From Sphingomonas arenae (GTDB lineage Bacteria; Pseudomonadota; Alphaproteobacteria; Sphingomonadales; Sphingomonadaceae): a stretch of DNA of 64,000 nt. The position numbers and the translations under genes were made by a program. The stretch is from positions 496,001 through 560,000 of the forward strand of contig NZ_JAFFJU010000002.1 of the NCBI RefSeq assembly GCF_016924655.1, in the 5' to 3' direction. Under the pieces are notes generated by a model, which worked only from the letters and a program-made list of their open reading frames with translations, was not told where the DNA came from and searched no databases. Below, in pieces: positions 8,353 through 17,682 of this stretch (position 1 is its first letter; every line of letters begins with the position of its first letter).

Positions 8353-9128
8353 GCAGCACTTCCCCTTGCTGGATAAACGGCGCCCGGCACGTCGGAGGGC
8401 TTCTCCTGGCGGCGGCACATGAACACGTCGCCGATCGGCTGGGCGAGGACCTCGAACCCGGCCGAGCGCAGCATGGCAGCGCTGCACGCGGCGTTCGGCA
8501 CCCACCAATTGGTCGGATCGCCCGCGTAGCGGTGCTCGATGAAGTGTAGCCTCGGCCAGCCCGGCTCATTGAACACGCCGAGGTTGGCATGGAACTCGTA
8601 GTCGGGCTCCGGCTCGAACATCGCCTCGGAGCCGGCCTGCAGCGACTGGAACAGCAGCAAGTCATCCGCGACATGCTCGTGGAGCAAGTCGAGCGCCAGC
8701 AGCGGATGGCGCAGATGATAGAGCACACCCATGAAGATCACGAGGTCGAAGCGCTCGCCGAGCGCGCCCACGTCCCATACCTCGCCACGGCGGAACTCAA
8801 TGTCGTTGAAGCCAAGCACCTCGGAGGCGAACCGCGCCTGTTCCAGGTAGCGCTCGTCATGGTCGATGCCGAGCACACGACCAGCGCCACGGCGCTTCAT
8901 CTCGAAGCTATAAAAGCCCGCATTGCAGCCAATGTCGAGGACGCTCCGGCCCTCCAGGTCGGCGGGCAGCACATGTTCAAACCGCCGGAACTTGCTGTTC
9001 GGATAGCCCCACAGGAAATGATCCGGCGCAGTATGGACGCCTTGCAGGTCGAGGTCGTGAAACCACGGCTTAAGTTCGTCGATCCTTCTGCGGATCGAGG
9101 CCTCGTCCAGATGCCTGGATGCGAGCAT
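8349..9128 (-). CDS. SAM-dependent methyltransferase, CmoB-like (TIGR04290-type)
   Basis: This 259-residue class I methyltransferase has SAM motif I VLDIGCNAGFYS at residues 63-74, a GIDHDERYLEQAR motif II and a later DLVIFMGVLYHLRHP segment. The N-terminal DLQGVHTAPDHFLWGYP region resembles CmoB and, from memory, the TIGR04290 group associated with glycosyltransferase clusters. Its ATG overlaps the stop of the upstream phosphatase by one base (TGATG) and its own stop overlaps the glycosidase GTG, so it is coupled on both sides. The likely substrate is a sugar, cyclitol or glycoside, which is inference from context. Confidence 0.85.
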   Translation of the reverse strand: MLASRHLDEASIRRRIDELKPWFHDLDLQGVHTAPDHFLWGYPNSKFRRFEHVLPADLEGRSVLDIGCNAGFYSFEMKRRGAGRVLGIDHDERYLEQARFASEVLGFNDIEFRRGEVWDVGALGERFDLVIFMGVLYHLRHPLLALDLLHEHVADDLLLFQSLQAGSEAMFEPEPDYEFHANLGVFNEPGWPRLHFIEHRYAGDPTNWWVPNAACSAAMLRSAGFEVLAQPIGDVFMCRRQEKPSDVPGAVYPARGSAA

Positions 9129-9715
9129 CAGGCAGGCGCCCGCTCATTGAGACGCACCAGCCGAGCGCCCCACTCGCCCACGACGATGTGGGTGACCGAA
9201 GCCGGATCGACGTCGAAGCTCAGGATGCGGTTCAGCGACAGGCCGAGCACCCATGCGACGACCGCGCGGATGATGTCGCAATGGCTGACCAGCGCCACCA
9301 TTCGGCCGGCGAACTCACGCGCGACCTGCTGCACGTGGGCAACCGCCCGCTCCTGGGCTTCGGCCATGCTCTCGCCGCCCGGCACTTGCGCCGTTGAGCG
9401 CTCGGAGTTCCATCGGTCCCACGCAGTGTTGCCTTTCAGCGCATCGTAGCGGAGGCCGGTCCATTCACCGAAGTCCACCTCGTCCAGCGCATCGGCCGTG
9501 ACCACGTCCGACCGGATCGCCGCAGCCGTCTGCTGCGCCCGTCCGCGCGGACTGGCGTGCACGGCTGCGATCTCCTGGTCAGCCAACCAGCGCCCAAGCC
9601 GCCGCGCCTCCTCGACCCCGGCTGGCGCAAGCCCACCATCCAGACCGCGGCCGGTGAGCCGCTGACCCAGGTCCGAATGTGAAGCGTGACGCACGAGTAG
9701 AATCGACGCGGTCAG
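9128..9715 (-). CDS. Histidine phosphatase family protein (PGM/alpha-ribazole-phosphatase-like)
   Basis: This is a two-histidine phosphohydrolase of about 195 residues. The catalytic LLVRHAS motif is at residues 6-12, the second conserved His is in ALVSHCDIIRA, and EVDFGEWTGLRY lies between them. A longer TTG-initiated reading from 9745 is possible, but it would start inside the predicted -10 element of the promoter at 9744-9768. A good AGGGAGGA site sits five bases before an in-frame CTG at 9715, so I favour that unusual start. It is the first gene of the minus-strand operon. The substrate is probably a phosphorylated intermediate of the glycan pathway. Confidence 0.82.
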   Translation of the reverse strand: MTASILLVRHASHSDLGQRLTGRGLDGGLAPAGVEEARRLGRWLADQEIAAVHASPRGRAQQTAAAIRSDVVTADALDEVDFGEWTGLRYDALKGNTAWDRWNSERSTAQVPGGESMAEAQERAVAHVQQVAREFAGRMVALVSHCDIIRAVVAWVLGLSLNRILSFDVDPASVTHIVVGEWGARLVRLNERAPA

Positions 9716-9743
9716 TGTTTCCTCCCTGTTGTTTCGGTCGCTC

Positions 9744-9768
9744 AACAGTGCCGAGGAAGCTTTGTTCC
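9744..9768 (-). promoter_or_regulatory. EcfG-like general stress promoter for the minus-strand operon
   Basis: On the minus strand GGAAC (9768-9764) is followed by a 16-base spacer and TGTT (9747-9744). Alphaproteobacterial EcfG promoters have GGAAC, 16-17 bases, then CGTT; only one base differs. It would start transcripts near 9737, ahead of the CTG start of the phosphatase gene. Regulation is inferred from this match. Confidence 0.5.
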
Positions 9769-9836
9769 CTTGGGGTTCAACAAAGCTGGAAGAGCGCGGC
9801 CCTCAAATCACACTCCGCTTCGCAGCTTCTTCTTCC

Positions 9837-9861
9837 GGAACAAAGCTGACTCACGATCATT
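9837..9861 (+). promoter_or_regulatory. Weaker EcfG-like promoter for the plus-strand glycan operon
   Basis: GGAAC (9837-9841), a 16-base spacer and CATT (9858-9861) match the EcfG format with one -10 mismatch. The -35 is embedded in GGAACAAAGCT, identical over 11 bases to the -35 region of the divergent promoter on the other strand. It would leave a leader of about 75 bases before the epimerase TTG start. Confidence 0.38.
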
Positions 9862-9940
9862 GAGCGGGCGGAAGGATCGCGATGTTGGCGTAATGATCTG
9901 CGCTGGCCCGTGGTTCCCAAGAACAACAAGGGGCCGAGCA

Positions 9941-11056
9941 TTGAGCGAGACTGTTCTGATCACGGGAGGCGCCGGGTTCATCGGCCGTTTCGTCAGCGAA
10001 GAGCTGCTTCGTCGCGGGCACCGGGTCCGGGTCCTCGATAGCCTGATCGAGCAGGTCCATGGCGTGGTCGACGGCTCCACCATGCTCAACAAAGAAGCGG
10101 AACTCGTCCGCGGCGATGTCCGCGACGGCGAGGCGGTTGCACAAGCGCTCAAGGGCGTCGACAGCGTGATCCACCTTGCTGCCGAAGTGGGCGTCGGCCA
10201 GTCGATGTATGCGGTCGAGCGCTACACCAGCGTCAACGACGTCGGCACCGCCGTGCTGACGGAGAAGCTGATTGACCATCCCGTCCGCCGGATCGTCACG
10301 GCCTCGTCGATGAGCATCTATGGCGAGGGTCTCTACCGCGATGCGGACGGCGAGTTCGTCCAGCATGCCGTGCGCCTTCCGCGTGTTGGTGCCAACACCA
10401 GCTGGGATCCGGTCGATGGAAAGGGGCGGCCGCTCATGCCTGTCGCCACGCCCGAATGGAAGCAGCCGAACCTCGCCTCCATCTACGCGCTCAACAAATA
10501 CGTTCAGGAACGCACCACCCACATCATGGCCGAGGCCTACGGCATGGAGGGCGTGTGCCTGCGGCTGTTCAACGTCTACGGTCCCGGCCAGGCGCTCTCC
10601 AACCCTTATACCGGCGTGCTCGCCATCTTCGCCTCGCGCCTGCTGAACGGGCAGAAGCCGATGATCTTCGAGGATGGCGAGCAGCGTAGGGACTTCGTCT
10701 ATGTCGGCGACGTCGCCCGTGCGTTCGCCGATGCGTTGGAGCTGCCGCAGGCCGTCGGCGGCGTGTTCAACGTCGGCTCGGGCCGGGACCGTTCGGTGAC
10801 CGAAGTGGCGCAGAGCCTCGCCCGGGCCATGAACCGCAACGACATCGAACCGGAGATCGTCGGCAAGACCCGCATCGGCGATATCCGCCATTGCTTCTGC
10901 GATGGCACTCTGGCGGCCGACCGGCTCGGCTTCCGGGCCGAGAAAGACTTCGAGGAAGGTCTCGCCGAACTCGCCGGCTGGGTCGCCGAGCAGGAGGCGG
11001 TCGACCGCGTCGAGCAGGCCCGCGGCGAGCTTGAAGCGCGGGGACTGGTCGCGTGA
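9941..11056 (+). CDS. NAD-dependent sugar epimerase/dehydratase (extended SDR)
   Basis: This 371-residue nucleotide-sugar-modifying enzyme has the NAD-binding TGGAGFIG (8-15), a Ser region ASSMSIYGE (121-129) and catalytic YALNK (182-186). It contains an unusually long insertion between the last two (about 50 residues, including WDPVDGKGRP). TTG at 9941 is the chosen start, because AAGGGG sits seven bases upstream and the protein then begins exactly at the Rossmann fold. Upstream in-frame sequence to 9770 would run through the promoter region. The next gene overlaps by four bases. It is similar to dTDP/UDP-hexose epimerases; exact substrate is unknown. Confidence 0.87.
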   Translation: MSETVLITGGAGFIGRFVSEELLRRGHRVRVLDSLIEQVHGVVDGSTMLNKEAELVRGDVRDGEAVAQALKGVDSVIHLAAEVGVGQSMYAVERYTSVNDVGTAVLTEKLIDHPVRRIVTASSMSIYGEGLYRDADGEFVQHAVRLPRVGANTSWDPVDGKGRPLMPVATPEWKQPNLASIYALNKYVQERTTHIMAEAYGMEGVCLRLFNVYGPGQALSNPYTGVLAIFASRLLNGQKPMIFEDGEQRRDFVYVGDVARAFADALELPQAVGGVFNVGSGRDRSVTEVAQSLARAMNRNDIEPEIVGKTRIGDIRHCFCDGTLAADRLGFRAEKDFEEGLAELAGWVAEQEAVDRVEQARGELEARGLVA

Positions 11057-12138
11057 GCGGGCCAGCGCTGGTCGCGCGCTCGCCAGTGCTGGTGACCGGC
11101 GGCGCCGGGTTCATCGGCTGCAACATCGCCAACCGCCTCGCCACTGAAGGGCACGACGTGCTGGTGTTCGACGCGCTCTCCCGGCCCGGGGTCGAACGCA
11201 ATCTCGCTTGGCTCCAGTCCCGTCATCCGAAGCGGATCAGCTTCGTGCGCGGCGACGTGCGGGACGAGGACAGCCTTGCTGGCGCGGCGCGTCAGGCCAG
11301 CGCCGTCTTCCACATGGCCGCGCAAGTGGCAGTCACCACCTCCATGGTGGACCCGCGCGAGGACTTCGACATCAACATTCGCGGCACACTGCACCTGCTC
11401 GACGCATTGCGGCAGTCCGGCCGGCGGGTGCCGCTGGTCTTCGCGTCCACGAACAAGGTGTACGGCGACCTCGCCGACCTCGACTTCACTCTTGGAGGCG
11501 AGGCCTATCACCCCACTGATCTGGTCATCCGCGACCACGGCATCTCCGAGGCCCGGCCGCTCGACTTCCACACGCCCTACGGCTGCTCCAAAGGTGCGGC
11601 CGACCAGTACGTCCTGGACTATGCCCGCAGCTTCGGCCTGCCGACAGCCGTCCTGCGCATGAGCTGCATCTACGGCGAGCGGCAGATGGGCACGGAGGAC
11701 CAGGGCTGGGTGGCCCATTTTCTCATCCGCGCGCTCGAGGGCGAGCCGATCACGCTCTACGGCGACGGCCACCAGGTCCGCGACATTCTCGACGTCAGCG
11801 ATGCCGTAGATGCCTACATGGCGGCATGGAGGAACATCGACCGGATTGCCGGGCGTGCGTTCAATCTCGGCGGCGGGCCGTCCAATGCGATCAGCCTGCG
11901 CCAGCTTGTCGCTTTCATGGGGAAAACGATCGGCCGCGAGCCCGCCCTGCACTTCTCCGATTGGCGCGCGGGCGACCAGCGCTACTTTGTCGCGGACACG
12001 CGGCACATCCGGCAGACCCTCGGCCTCAACGCGCCGAAGCCATGGCGTGAAGGTGTCGCCAACCTCGCGGCCTGGCTCGCGCAGGAACGCGGCTTGCCGC
12101 TGGCGACCGAGAAGCCGCTGCTTCGGGCGCACGCATGA
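11053..12138 (+). CDS. CDP-paratose/tyvelose 2-epimerase-like SDR
   Basis: This 361-residue extended SDR has TGGAGFIG at 15-22, the diagnostic STNKVYGD at 132-139 and catalytic YGCSKGAADQYVLDYAR from 176. The last two closely resemble the CDP-tyvelose epimerase group, which epimerises C2 of a nucleotide-linked deoxysugar. The GTG start overlaps the previous stop codon (GTGA). No CDP-glucose dehydratase or paratose synthase is visible nearby, so it probably acts on another nucleotide sugar. Confidence 0.86.
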   Translation: MSGPALVARSPVLVTGGAGFIGCNIANRLATEGHDVLVFDALSRPGVERNLAWLQSRHPKRISFVRGDVRDEDSLAGAARQASAVFHMAAQVAVTTSMVDPREDFDINIRGTLHLLDALRQSGRRVPLVFASTNKVYGDLADLDFTLGGEAYHPTDLVIRDHGISEARPLDFHTPYGCSKGAADQYVLDYARSFGLPTAVLRMSCIYGERQMGTEDQGWVAHFLIRALEGEPITLYGDGHQVRDILDVSDAVDAYMAAWRNIDRIAGRAFNLGGGPSNAISLRQLVAFMGKTIGREPALHFSDWRAGDQRYFVADTRHIRQTLGLNAPKPWREGVANLAAWLAQERGLPLATEKPLLRAHA

Positions 12139-13235
12139 CCGGCCGGCTGAAGCTGCTCCTCACCACTGATGCGGTCGGCGGGGTGTGGACCTATTCGCTC
12201 GACCTTGCACAGGCCTTGGCCGACGCTGACGACGTCATGGTCTATCTGGCCGTGCTTGGCCCCTCCCCCACGCCCGAACAGCTCGACGCAGCAGCCGCGA
12301 CGCCTGGCCTGCAGCTGATCGACACCGGCCTGCCGCTCGACTGGCTGGCCGATGATCCTGCCCACCTTCGCGACGCAGCGAAGGTCCTCAATGAATTGGC
12401 CGTCGGTGCCGGGGTCGACCTCGTGCAGCTGCACACGCCAGCGCTGGCGGCCATCCCGTTCGACGTTCCGCTGGTGGGAGTGGTTCACAGCTGTGTCGGC
12501 AGTTGGTGGTCCGCGGTGAAGGACGGCCCGCTGCCGAGCGATATCGGCTGGCGCGCCGAACTCGTGAGCGAGGGGCTGCGCAGGCTCGACGCGGTCCTTG
12601 CTCCGACCCATGCTTTCGCCGCCGCCGTGCGGGAGACCTACGGCCTGCCGAGCCTTCCCGTGGCCGTGCACAATGGGCGCGCGGCTGCCGGCCTTCCCCC
12701 CATTGCGCGGGCCGATGTGGCGTTCACCGCCGGGCGCCTGTGGGATGAAGGCAAAGACATTGCCACCTTCGACCGCGCTGCGGCGCTCTCGTCGGTTCCG
12801 TTCAAGGCGGCAGGCCTACTCAAAGGGCCGAATGGTGCGAGAGTGGTCCTGAGCCATGCTCAGGCACTCGGGCGCCTGGACGGAGCTGCGCTCAAGGAGC
12901 AGCTGGCCGCGCAGCCGATCTTCGTGTCAACCGCGCGCTACGAACCGTTCGGTCTGTCGGTCCTCGAGGCCGCCCAGGCCGGCTGCGCACTGGTGCTGAC
13001 CGACATTCCCACTTTTCGCGAGTTGTGGAACGAGGCCGCCTTGTTCGTCCCGCTGCACGACGAGCATGCAGTCGCAGCCGCGGTCGACCAGCTGATCGCC
13101 GATCCGGCGGCTCGCGCTCGCTTGAGCGAAGCGGCCCGCACGCGCGCCGAGCAGTTTACCCCGGCCGCCACAGCGAGCGCCATGCTGGAGCAATATCGCA
13201 CCCTCCTCAGCGTAGACCGGAAAGTCGCTGCGTGA
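12135..13235 (+). CDS. Glycosyltransferase, GT4/GT-B type
   Basis: This 366-residue GT-B glycosyltransferase is probably cytoplasmic. The N-terminal domain begins LLLTTDAVGGVWTYSLDLA, with the glycine-rich acceptor loop of GT4 enzymes. The C-terminal nucleotide-sugar domain has FTAGRLWDEGKD and the EX7E-like STARYEPFGLSVLEAAQAG (about residues 268-286). The ATG overlaps the epimerase stop (ATGA), and the following gene starts inside its own stop, so it is part of one translationally coupled block. Confidence 0.88.
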   Translation: MTGRLKLLLTTDAVGGVWTYSLDLAQALADADDVMVYLAVLGPSPTPEQLDAAAATPGLQLIDTGLPLDWLADDPAHLRDAAKVLNELAVGAGVDLVQLHTPALAAIPFDVPLVGVVHSCVGSWWSAVKDGPLPSDIGWRAELVSEGLRRLDAVLAPTHAFAAAVRETYGLPSLPVAVHNGRAAAGLPPIARADVAFTAGRLWDEGKDIATFDRAAALSSVPFKAAGLLKGPNGARVVLSHAQALGRLDGAALKEQLAAQPIFVSTARYEPFGLSVLEAAQAGCALVLTDIPTFRELWNEAALFVPLHDEHAVAAAVDQLIADPAARARLSEAARTRAEQFTPAATASAMLEQYRTLLSVDRKVAA

Positions 13236-14452
13236 GGATCGTCTACTTCACGCATTCGCTGCAAAGCTGCTGGAACCACGGCAACGCCCATTTCCTCCGC
13301 GGTGTGCTGCGGCAGCTGATCGCCCGCGGTCACGACGTCATCGCTTACGAGCCGCGCGGGGCCTGGAGCCTCGACAACCTGCTGAAGGACCATGGGCCGA
13401 GCGGCCTCGACGCTTACCGCAGCGCCTATCCGGAGCTCTCGTCGACCGTGTTCAACGCCGGCACCGACCCGGCCGAACTGGTGGACGGCGCCGACCTTGT
13501 CATCGTCCATGAGTGGAACGAACCGGCTCTCATCGCCGCGATCGGGGACCTCCGCAGGCGCGCCGGGCGCTTCACCCTTCTCTTCCACGACACGCACCAT
13601 CGCGCGGTCAGCGACCCGGACGCGATCCGCGCCTTCGACCTGTCGGGCTACGACGGCGTGCTCGCGTTCGGCGAGACTCTGTCGGAGGTCTACCGCCGCT
13701 GGGGTTGGCAGGGCCGCGTGTGGACCTGGCACGAGGCAGCCGACACCCGCCTGTTCCACCCGCCGGAGCGTGACGGCGAGCGCGAGGGTCTCGTCTGGAT
13801 CGGCAACTGGGGCGATGGCGAACGCTCGTCCGAACTGGAGCAGTTCCTCTTTCGCCCCGCCCAGCAGGCCGAGCTCCCGCTCGACATCTACGGCGTGCGC
13901 TACCCGCCCGAGGCACTCGCCACGCTCAAGCGATACGCCGTGAATTTCCGCGGCTGGCTCCCGAACGCGCGCGCGCCAGAGGTGTTCGCCCGCCACCTCG
14001 CGACCGTTCACGTCCCCCGGCGCTTCTACACTACCCTGCTGCCGGGTATTCCGACCATCCGCGTGTTCGAGGCGCTCGCCTGCGGCATCCCGCTGGTCTC
14101 CGCCCCATGGAACGACAGCGAAGGCCTGTTCACGCCCGGCGAGGACTATCTCGTCGCGGCCGATGGCGAGGCCATGACACGCCACCTGCGTTCGCTGGCT
14201 TCCGACCCGGACCTCCGCCGCTCGCTCGCCGAGCACGGCCTCGCCACCATCCGCGCCCGCCACAGCTGCGCGCACCGCGTCGATGAACTGCTGGAGATCG
14301 TGCGGAACCTGAACCGCCGCGCTCACCCTGAGCCTGTCGAAGCGTCAGCACCGACCCAACGCGCTCACCCTGAGCCTGTCGAAGGGTGCTCCCCGCCGTT
14401 TCGACAAGCTCAGCGTGAGCGCAATCGCTTTCCCGCCGAGGTCACACGATGA
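13232..14452 (+). CDS. CgeB-like glycosyltransferase 1, C-terminus extended by REP repeats
   Basis: This 406-residue GT-B protein resembles the CgeB/glyco_trans_1_2 family. It opens with MRIVYFTHSLQSCWNHGNAH and has LLFHDTHHRA and a C-terminal PGIPTIRVFEALACGIPLVS donor-site motif. GTG 13232 overlaps the previous stop. The domain ends near residue 360. The last 45 or so residues are translated palindromic repeats, recognisable by the AHPEPVEG signature, which occurs twice, and a final FRQAQRERN segment. The tail is probably dispensable. An ATGA overlap with the next gene is preserved after the repeat. Confidence 0.85.
   Translation: MRIVYFTHSLQSCWNHGNAHFLRGVLRQLIARGHDVIAYEPRGAWSLDNLLKDHGPSGLDAYRSAYPELSSTVFNAGTDPAELVDGADLVIVHEWNEPALIAAIGDLRRRAGRFTLLFHDTHHRAVSDPDAIRAFDLSGYDGVLAFGETLSEVYRRWGWQGRVWTWHEAADTRLFHPPERDGEREGLVWIGNWGDGERSSELEQFLFRPAQQAELPLDIYGVRYPPEALATLKRYAVNFRGWLPNARAPEVFARHLATVHVPRRFYTTLLPGIPTIRVFEALACGIPLVSAPWNDSEGLFTPGEDYLVAADGEAMTRHLRSLASDPDLRRSLAEHGLATIRARHSCAHRVDELLEIVRNLNRRAHPEPVEASAPTQRAHPEPVEGCSPPFRQAQRERNRFPAEVTR
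14319..14421. repeat. REP-type palindromic repeats inside a coding sequence
   Basis: Two direct copies of GCTCACCCTGAGCCTGTCGA (from about 14321 and 14363) are followed by an inverted copy, TTTCGACAAGCTCAGCGTGA (14400-14419). The second and third copies can form a long hairpin around GGGTGCTCCCCGCCG. This sequence type is a common intergenic palindrome in sphingomonads and other proteobacteria. Here it is read through as the C-terminus of a glycosyltransferase. Confidence 0.88.
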
Positions 14453-15543
14453 AAATTGCCTTCTACGGCTCCAGCCTGCTCTCCTCCTATTGGAACGGTG
14501 CCGCCACCTACTATCGCGGCATCCTGTCCGAGCTGGCCAAGCGCGGATACCAGATCCACTTCTACGAGCCGGACGCATTTGACCGCCAGCAGCACCGCGA
14601 CATCGACCCGCCGGAGTGGGCCGAGGTCACCGTCTACCCTGCGACCGTCGACGCTGCACGAAACGTGCTGGCCGAGGCGGCCAAGGCCGACATCGTGGTG
14701 AAGGCGAGCGGCGTCGGTGTGTTCGACGACGAACTGCTGGAAGGCGTGCTCGACGAGGCCGCTCCCGGCGCTACCCGTATCTACTGGGACGTGGACGCCG
14801 CTGCTACGCTGGAGGAGATCGGGCAGGCCGCCGATCACCCACTCCGTCGACGGCTACCGGAGTTCGATCTGGTCCTGACCTATGGCGGCGGTCCGCCGGT
14901 CGTGAACAACTACCGCCAGTTCGGCGCTCGCGACTGCATCCCCATCTACAACGCCCTCGACCCCCTCACCCATCATCCGGTGCGCGCGGAGGAGCGCTTC
15001 GCCGCTGACCTGTCGTTCCTCGCCAACCGCCTTCCGGACCGGGAAGCCCGAGTGGAGGAGTTCTTCCTTCACGCTGCCGCCCTGACGCCGGAGAAGAAGT
15101 TCCTCCTCGGCGGCAACGGCTGGGAAACCAAGGCCATGCCGGCGAACGTCCGCGCGATCGGCCATGTCGGCACGCGCGACCACAACGCCTTCAACTGCAC
15201 CCCGCTGGCAGTCCTCAACGTCGCGCGTGACAGTATGGCGAACATCGGCTTCTCCCCCGCCACCCGCGTGTTCGAAGCGGCCGGCGCCGCGGCTTGCCTG
15301 ATCACGGACGCATGGGAGGGCATCGAGCAGTTCCTGAAACCTGACGAGGAAGTGCTGGTCGCCCGCGATGGCCAGGACGTCGCCGAGCATCTCGCCCGCC
15401 TCACGCCGGAACGCGCCCGCGCCATCGGCCAGGCGGCGCTCGACCGCGTGCTCCAGGAGCATACCTATGCCCACCGCGGAGCCGAAGCCGACCGCGTGCT
15501 CCGCGCTCAGGTCTCCGCCAAGCGCGAGATGGTGGCTGCATGA
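14449..15543 (+). CDS. CgeB-like glycosyltransferase 2
   Basis: This 364-residue paralogue starts MKIAFYGSSLLSSYWNGAAT. Its middle has the aspartates RIYWDVDAAATLEE and DLVLTYGGGPPVVNNY, and the C-terminal half has FSPATRVFEAAGAAACLITD with WEGIEQFLKPDEEVLVA, the conserved CgeB donor-binding end. It overlaps both neighbours by four bases (ATGA). It is most like the next gene; together they suggest successive sugar additions to one acceptor, or donors differing between them. Confidence 0.86.
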   Translation: MKIAFYGSSLLSSYWNGAATYYRGILSELAKRGYQIHFYEPDAFDRQQHRDIDPPEWAEVTVYPATVDAARNVLAEAAKADIVVKASGVGVFDDELLEGVLDEAAPGATRIYWDVDAAATLEEIGQAADHPLRRRLPEFDLVLTYGGGPPVVNNYRQFGARDCIPIYNALDPLTHHPVRAEERFAADLSFLANRLPDREARVEEFFLHAAALTPEKKFLLGGNGWETKAMPANVRAIGHVGTRDHNAFNCTPLAVLNVARDSMANIGFSPATRVFEAAGAAACLITDAWEGIEQFLKPDEEVLVARDGQDVAEHLARLTPERARAIGQAALDRVLQEHTYAHRGAEADRVLRAQVSAKREMVAA

Positions 15544-16631
15544 AGCTCGTCGTCCTCGGCCTCAGCCTTTCGTCATCCTGGGGAAACGGCCACGCCACCA
15601 CCTTTCGCGCGCTGCTCGAAGCCTTCGCGACACGTGGCCACGACATCCTTTTCCTGGAGCGCGACGTCCCCTGGTACCGCAGCCAGCGCGACCTGGAGGA
15701 CCCGAGCTATTGCCGGCTGGAGTTCTACGCCGACCTTCAGGAGCTGGAACGCTGGCGGACCGAGATCGCCCGCGCGGATGCGGTGATGGTCGGCTCCTAT
15801 GTTCCGGAGGGCGTGGAGGTTGCCCGCTGGGTCCAGTCGAGCGCGGAAGGCGTCACCGCCTTCTACGACATCGACACGCCCGTGACCCTGGCCAAGCTGG
15901 AGCGCGGAGATTTCGAATATCTCTCTCCCGAGGTCATCCCCGGCTACGATGTCTACCTCAGCTTCACCGGCGGTCCCACGCTGCGCCACATCGAGCAGCA
16001 CTTTGGCTCCCCCGCGGCTCGCCCGCTCTACTGCTCGGTCGACGCGCACAAGTACCAGCCGCTGGACGTGCCCACCCGCTGGGATCTCTCCTATCTCGGC
16101 ACCTACAGCGACGACCGTCAGCTCACGGTCGAAAAGCTGCTGAACGCCGCCGCCCGCGCCCTGCCGCACCGCCGCTTCTGCGTTGCGGGACCACAATATC
16201 CGGACAGCATCGAATGGCCGGCGAACGTGGAGCGGATCGACCATGTTCCGCCAGCTGAGCACCCGGCCTTCTACGCCGCGTCTCGCTTCACCCTGAACGT
16301 GACGCGCGCAGACATGATCAAGGCCGGCTGGTCGCCCTCCGTCCGCCTGTTCGAGGCCGCTGCCTGCGCAACACCGGTTATATCGGACGTTTGGGAGGGC
16401 CTGTCGGACCTGCTGGAGCCTGGCCGCGAAATCCTGCTGGCGCGCAGCACGGACGATGTGATCGCGGCGCTCGAAGGCCTGACGGAGAAGCAGGCCCGAG
16501 CCATCGGTGGAGCGGCCCGCGGGCGGGTGCTAGCTGCCCACACCGCCGAGCATCGCGCCGCCGAACTCGAACAGCATCTGGAAGCCATGATGAGCAGACC
16601 GGCCGGCGCGCTGGCCTCAGTGGGGCGGTAG
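15540..16631 (+). CDS. CgeB-like glycosyltransferase 3
   Basis: This 363-residue member of the same family has an N-terminus LVVLGLSLSSSWGNGHATTF, then FYDIDTPVTLAKLE and VYLSFTGGPTLRHIE. The C-terminal SPSVRLFEAAACATPVISD is followed by WEGLSDLLEPGREILLA. The parallel order of motifs with the preceding gene (D-V/I-D, then TGGP/YGGGP, then RVFEAA/RLFEAA) shows they arose by duplication. It ends nine bases before the next gene, which has its own ribosome-binding site. Confidence 0.87.
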   Translation: MKLVVLGLSLSSSWGNGHATTFRALLEAFATRGHDILFLERDVPWYRSQRDLEDPSYCRLEFYADLQELERWRTEIARADAVMVGSYVPEGVEVARWVQSSAEGVTAFYDIDTPVTLAKLERGDFEYLSPEVIPGYDVYLSFTGGPTLRHIEQHFGSPAARPLYCSVDAHKYQPLDVPTRWDLSYLGTYSDDRQLTVEKLLNAAARALPHRRFCVAGPQYPDSIEWPANVERIDHVPPAEHPAFYAASRFTLNVTRADMIKAGWSPSVRLFEAAACATPVISDVWEGLSDLLEPGREILLARSTDDVIAALEGLTEKQARAIGGAARGRVLAAHTAEHRAAELEQHLEAMMSRPAGALASVGR

Positions 16632-16640
16632 GAGAAACAC

Positions 16641-17675
<1,035 letters not shown>

Positions 17676-17682
17676 AGGCTGC

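Noticed and set aside
9770-9940. N-terminal extension of the first epimerase
   Set aside because: The extension runs through the divergent promoter region and has no conserved sequence; TTG 9941 has a good ribosome-binding site and starts at the Rossmann fold.
14319-14421. Insertion sequence end or transposon remnant
   Set aside because: The copies are short palindromes of the REP type, with no transposase, target duplication or terminal repeats of an insertion sequence.
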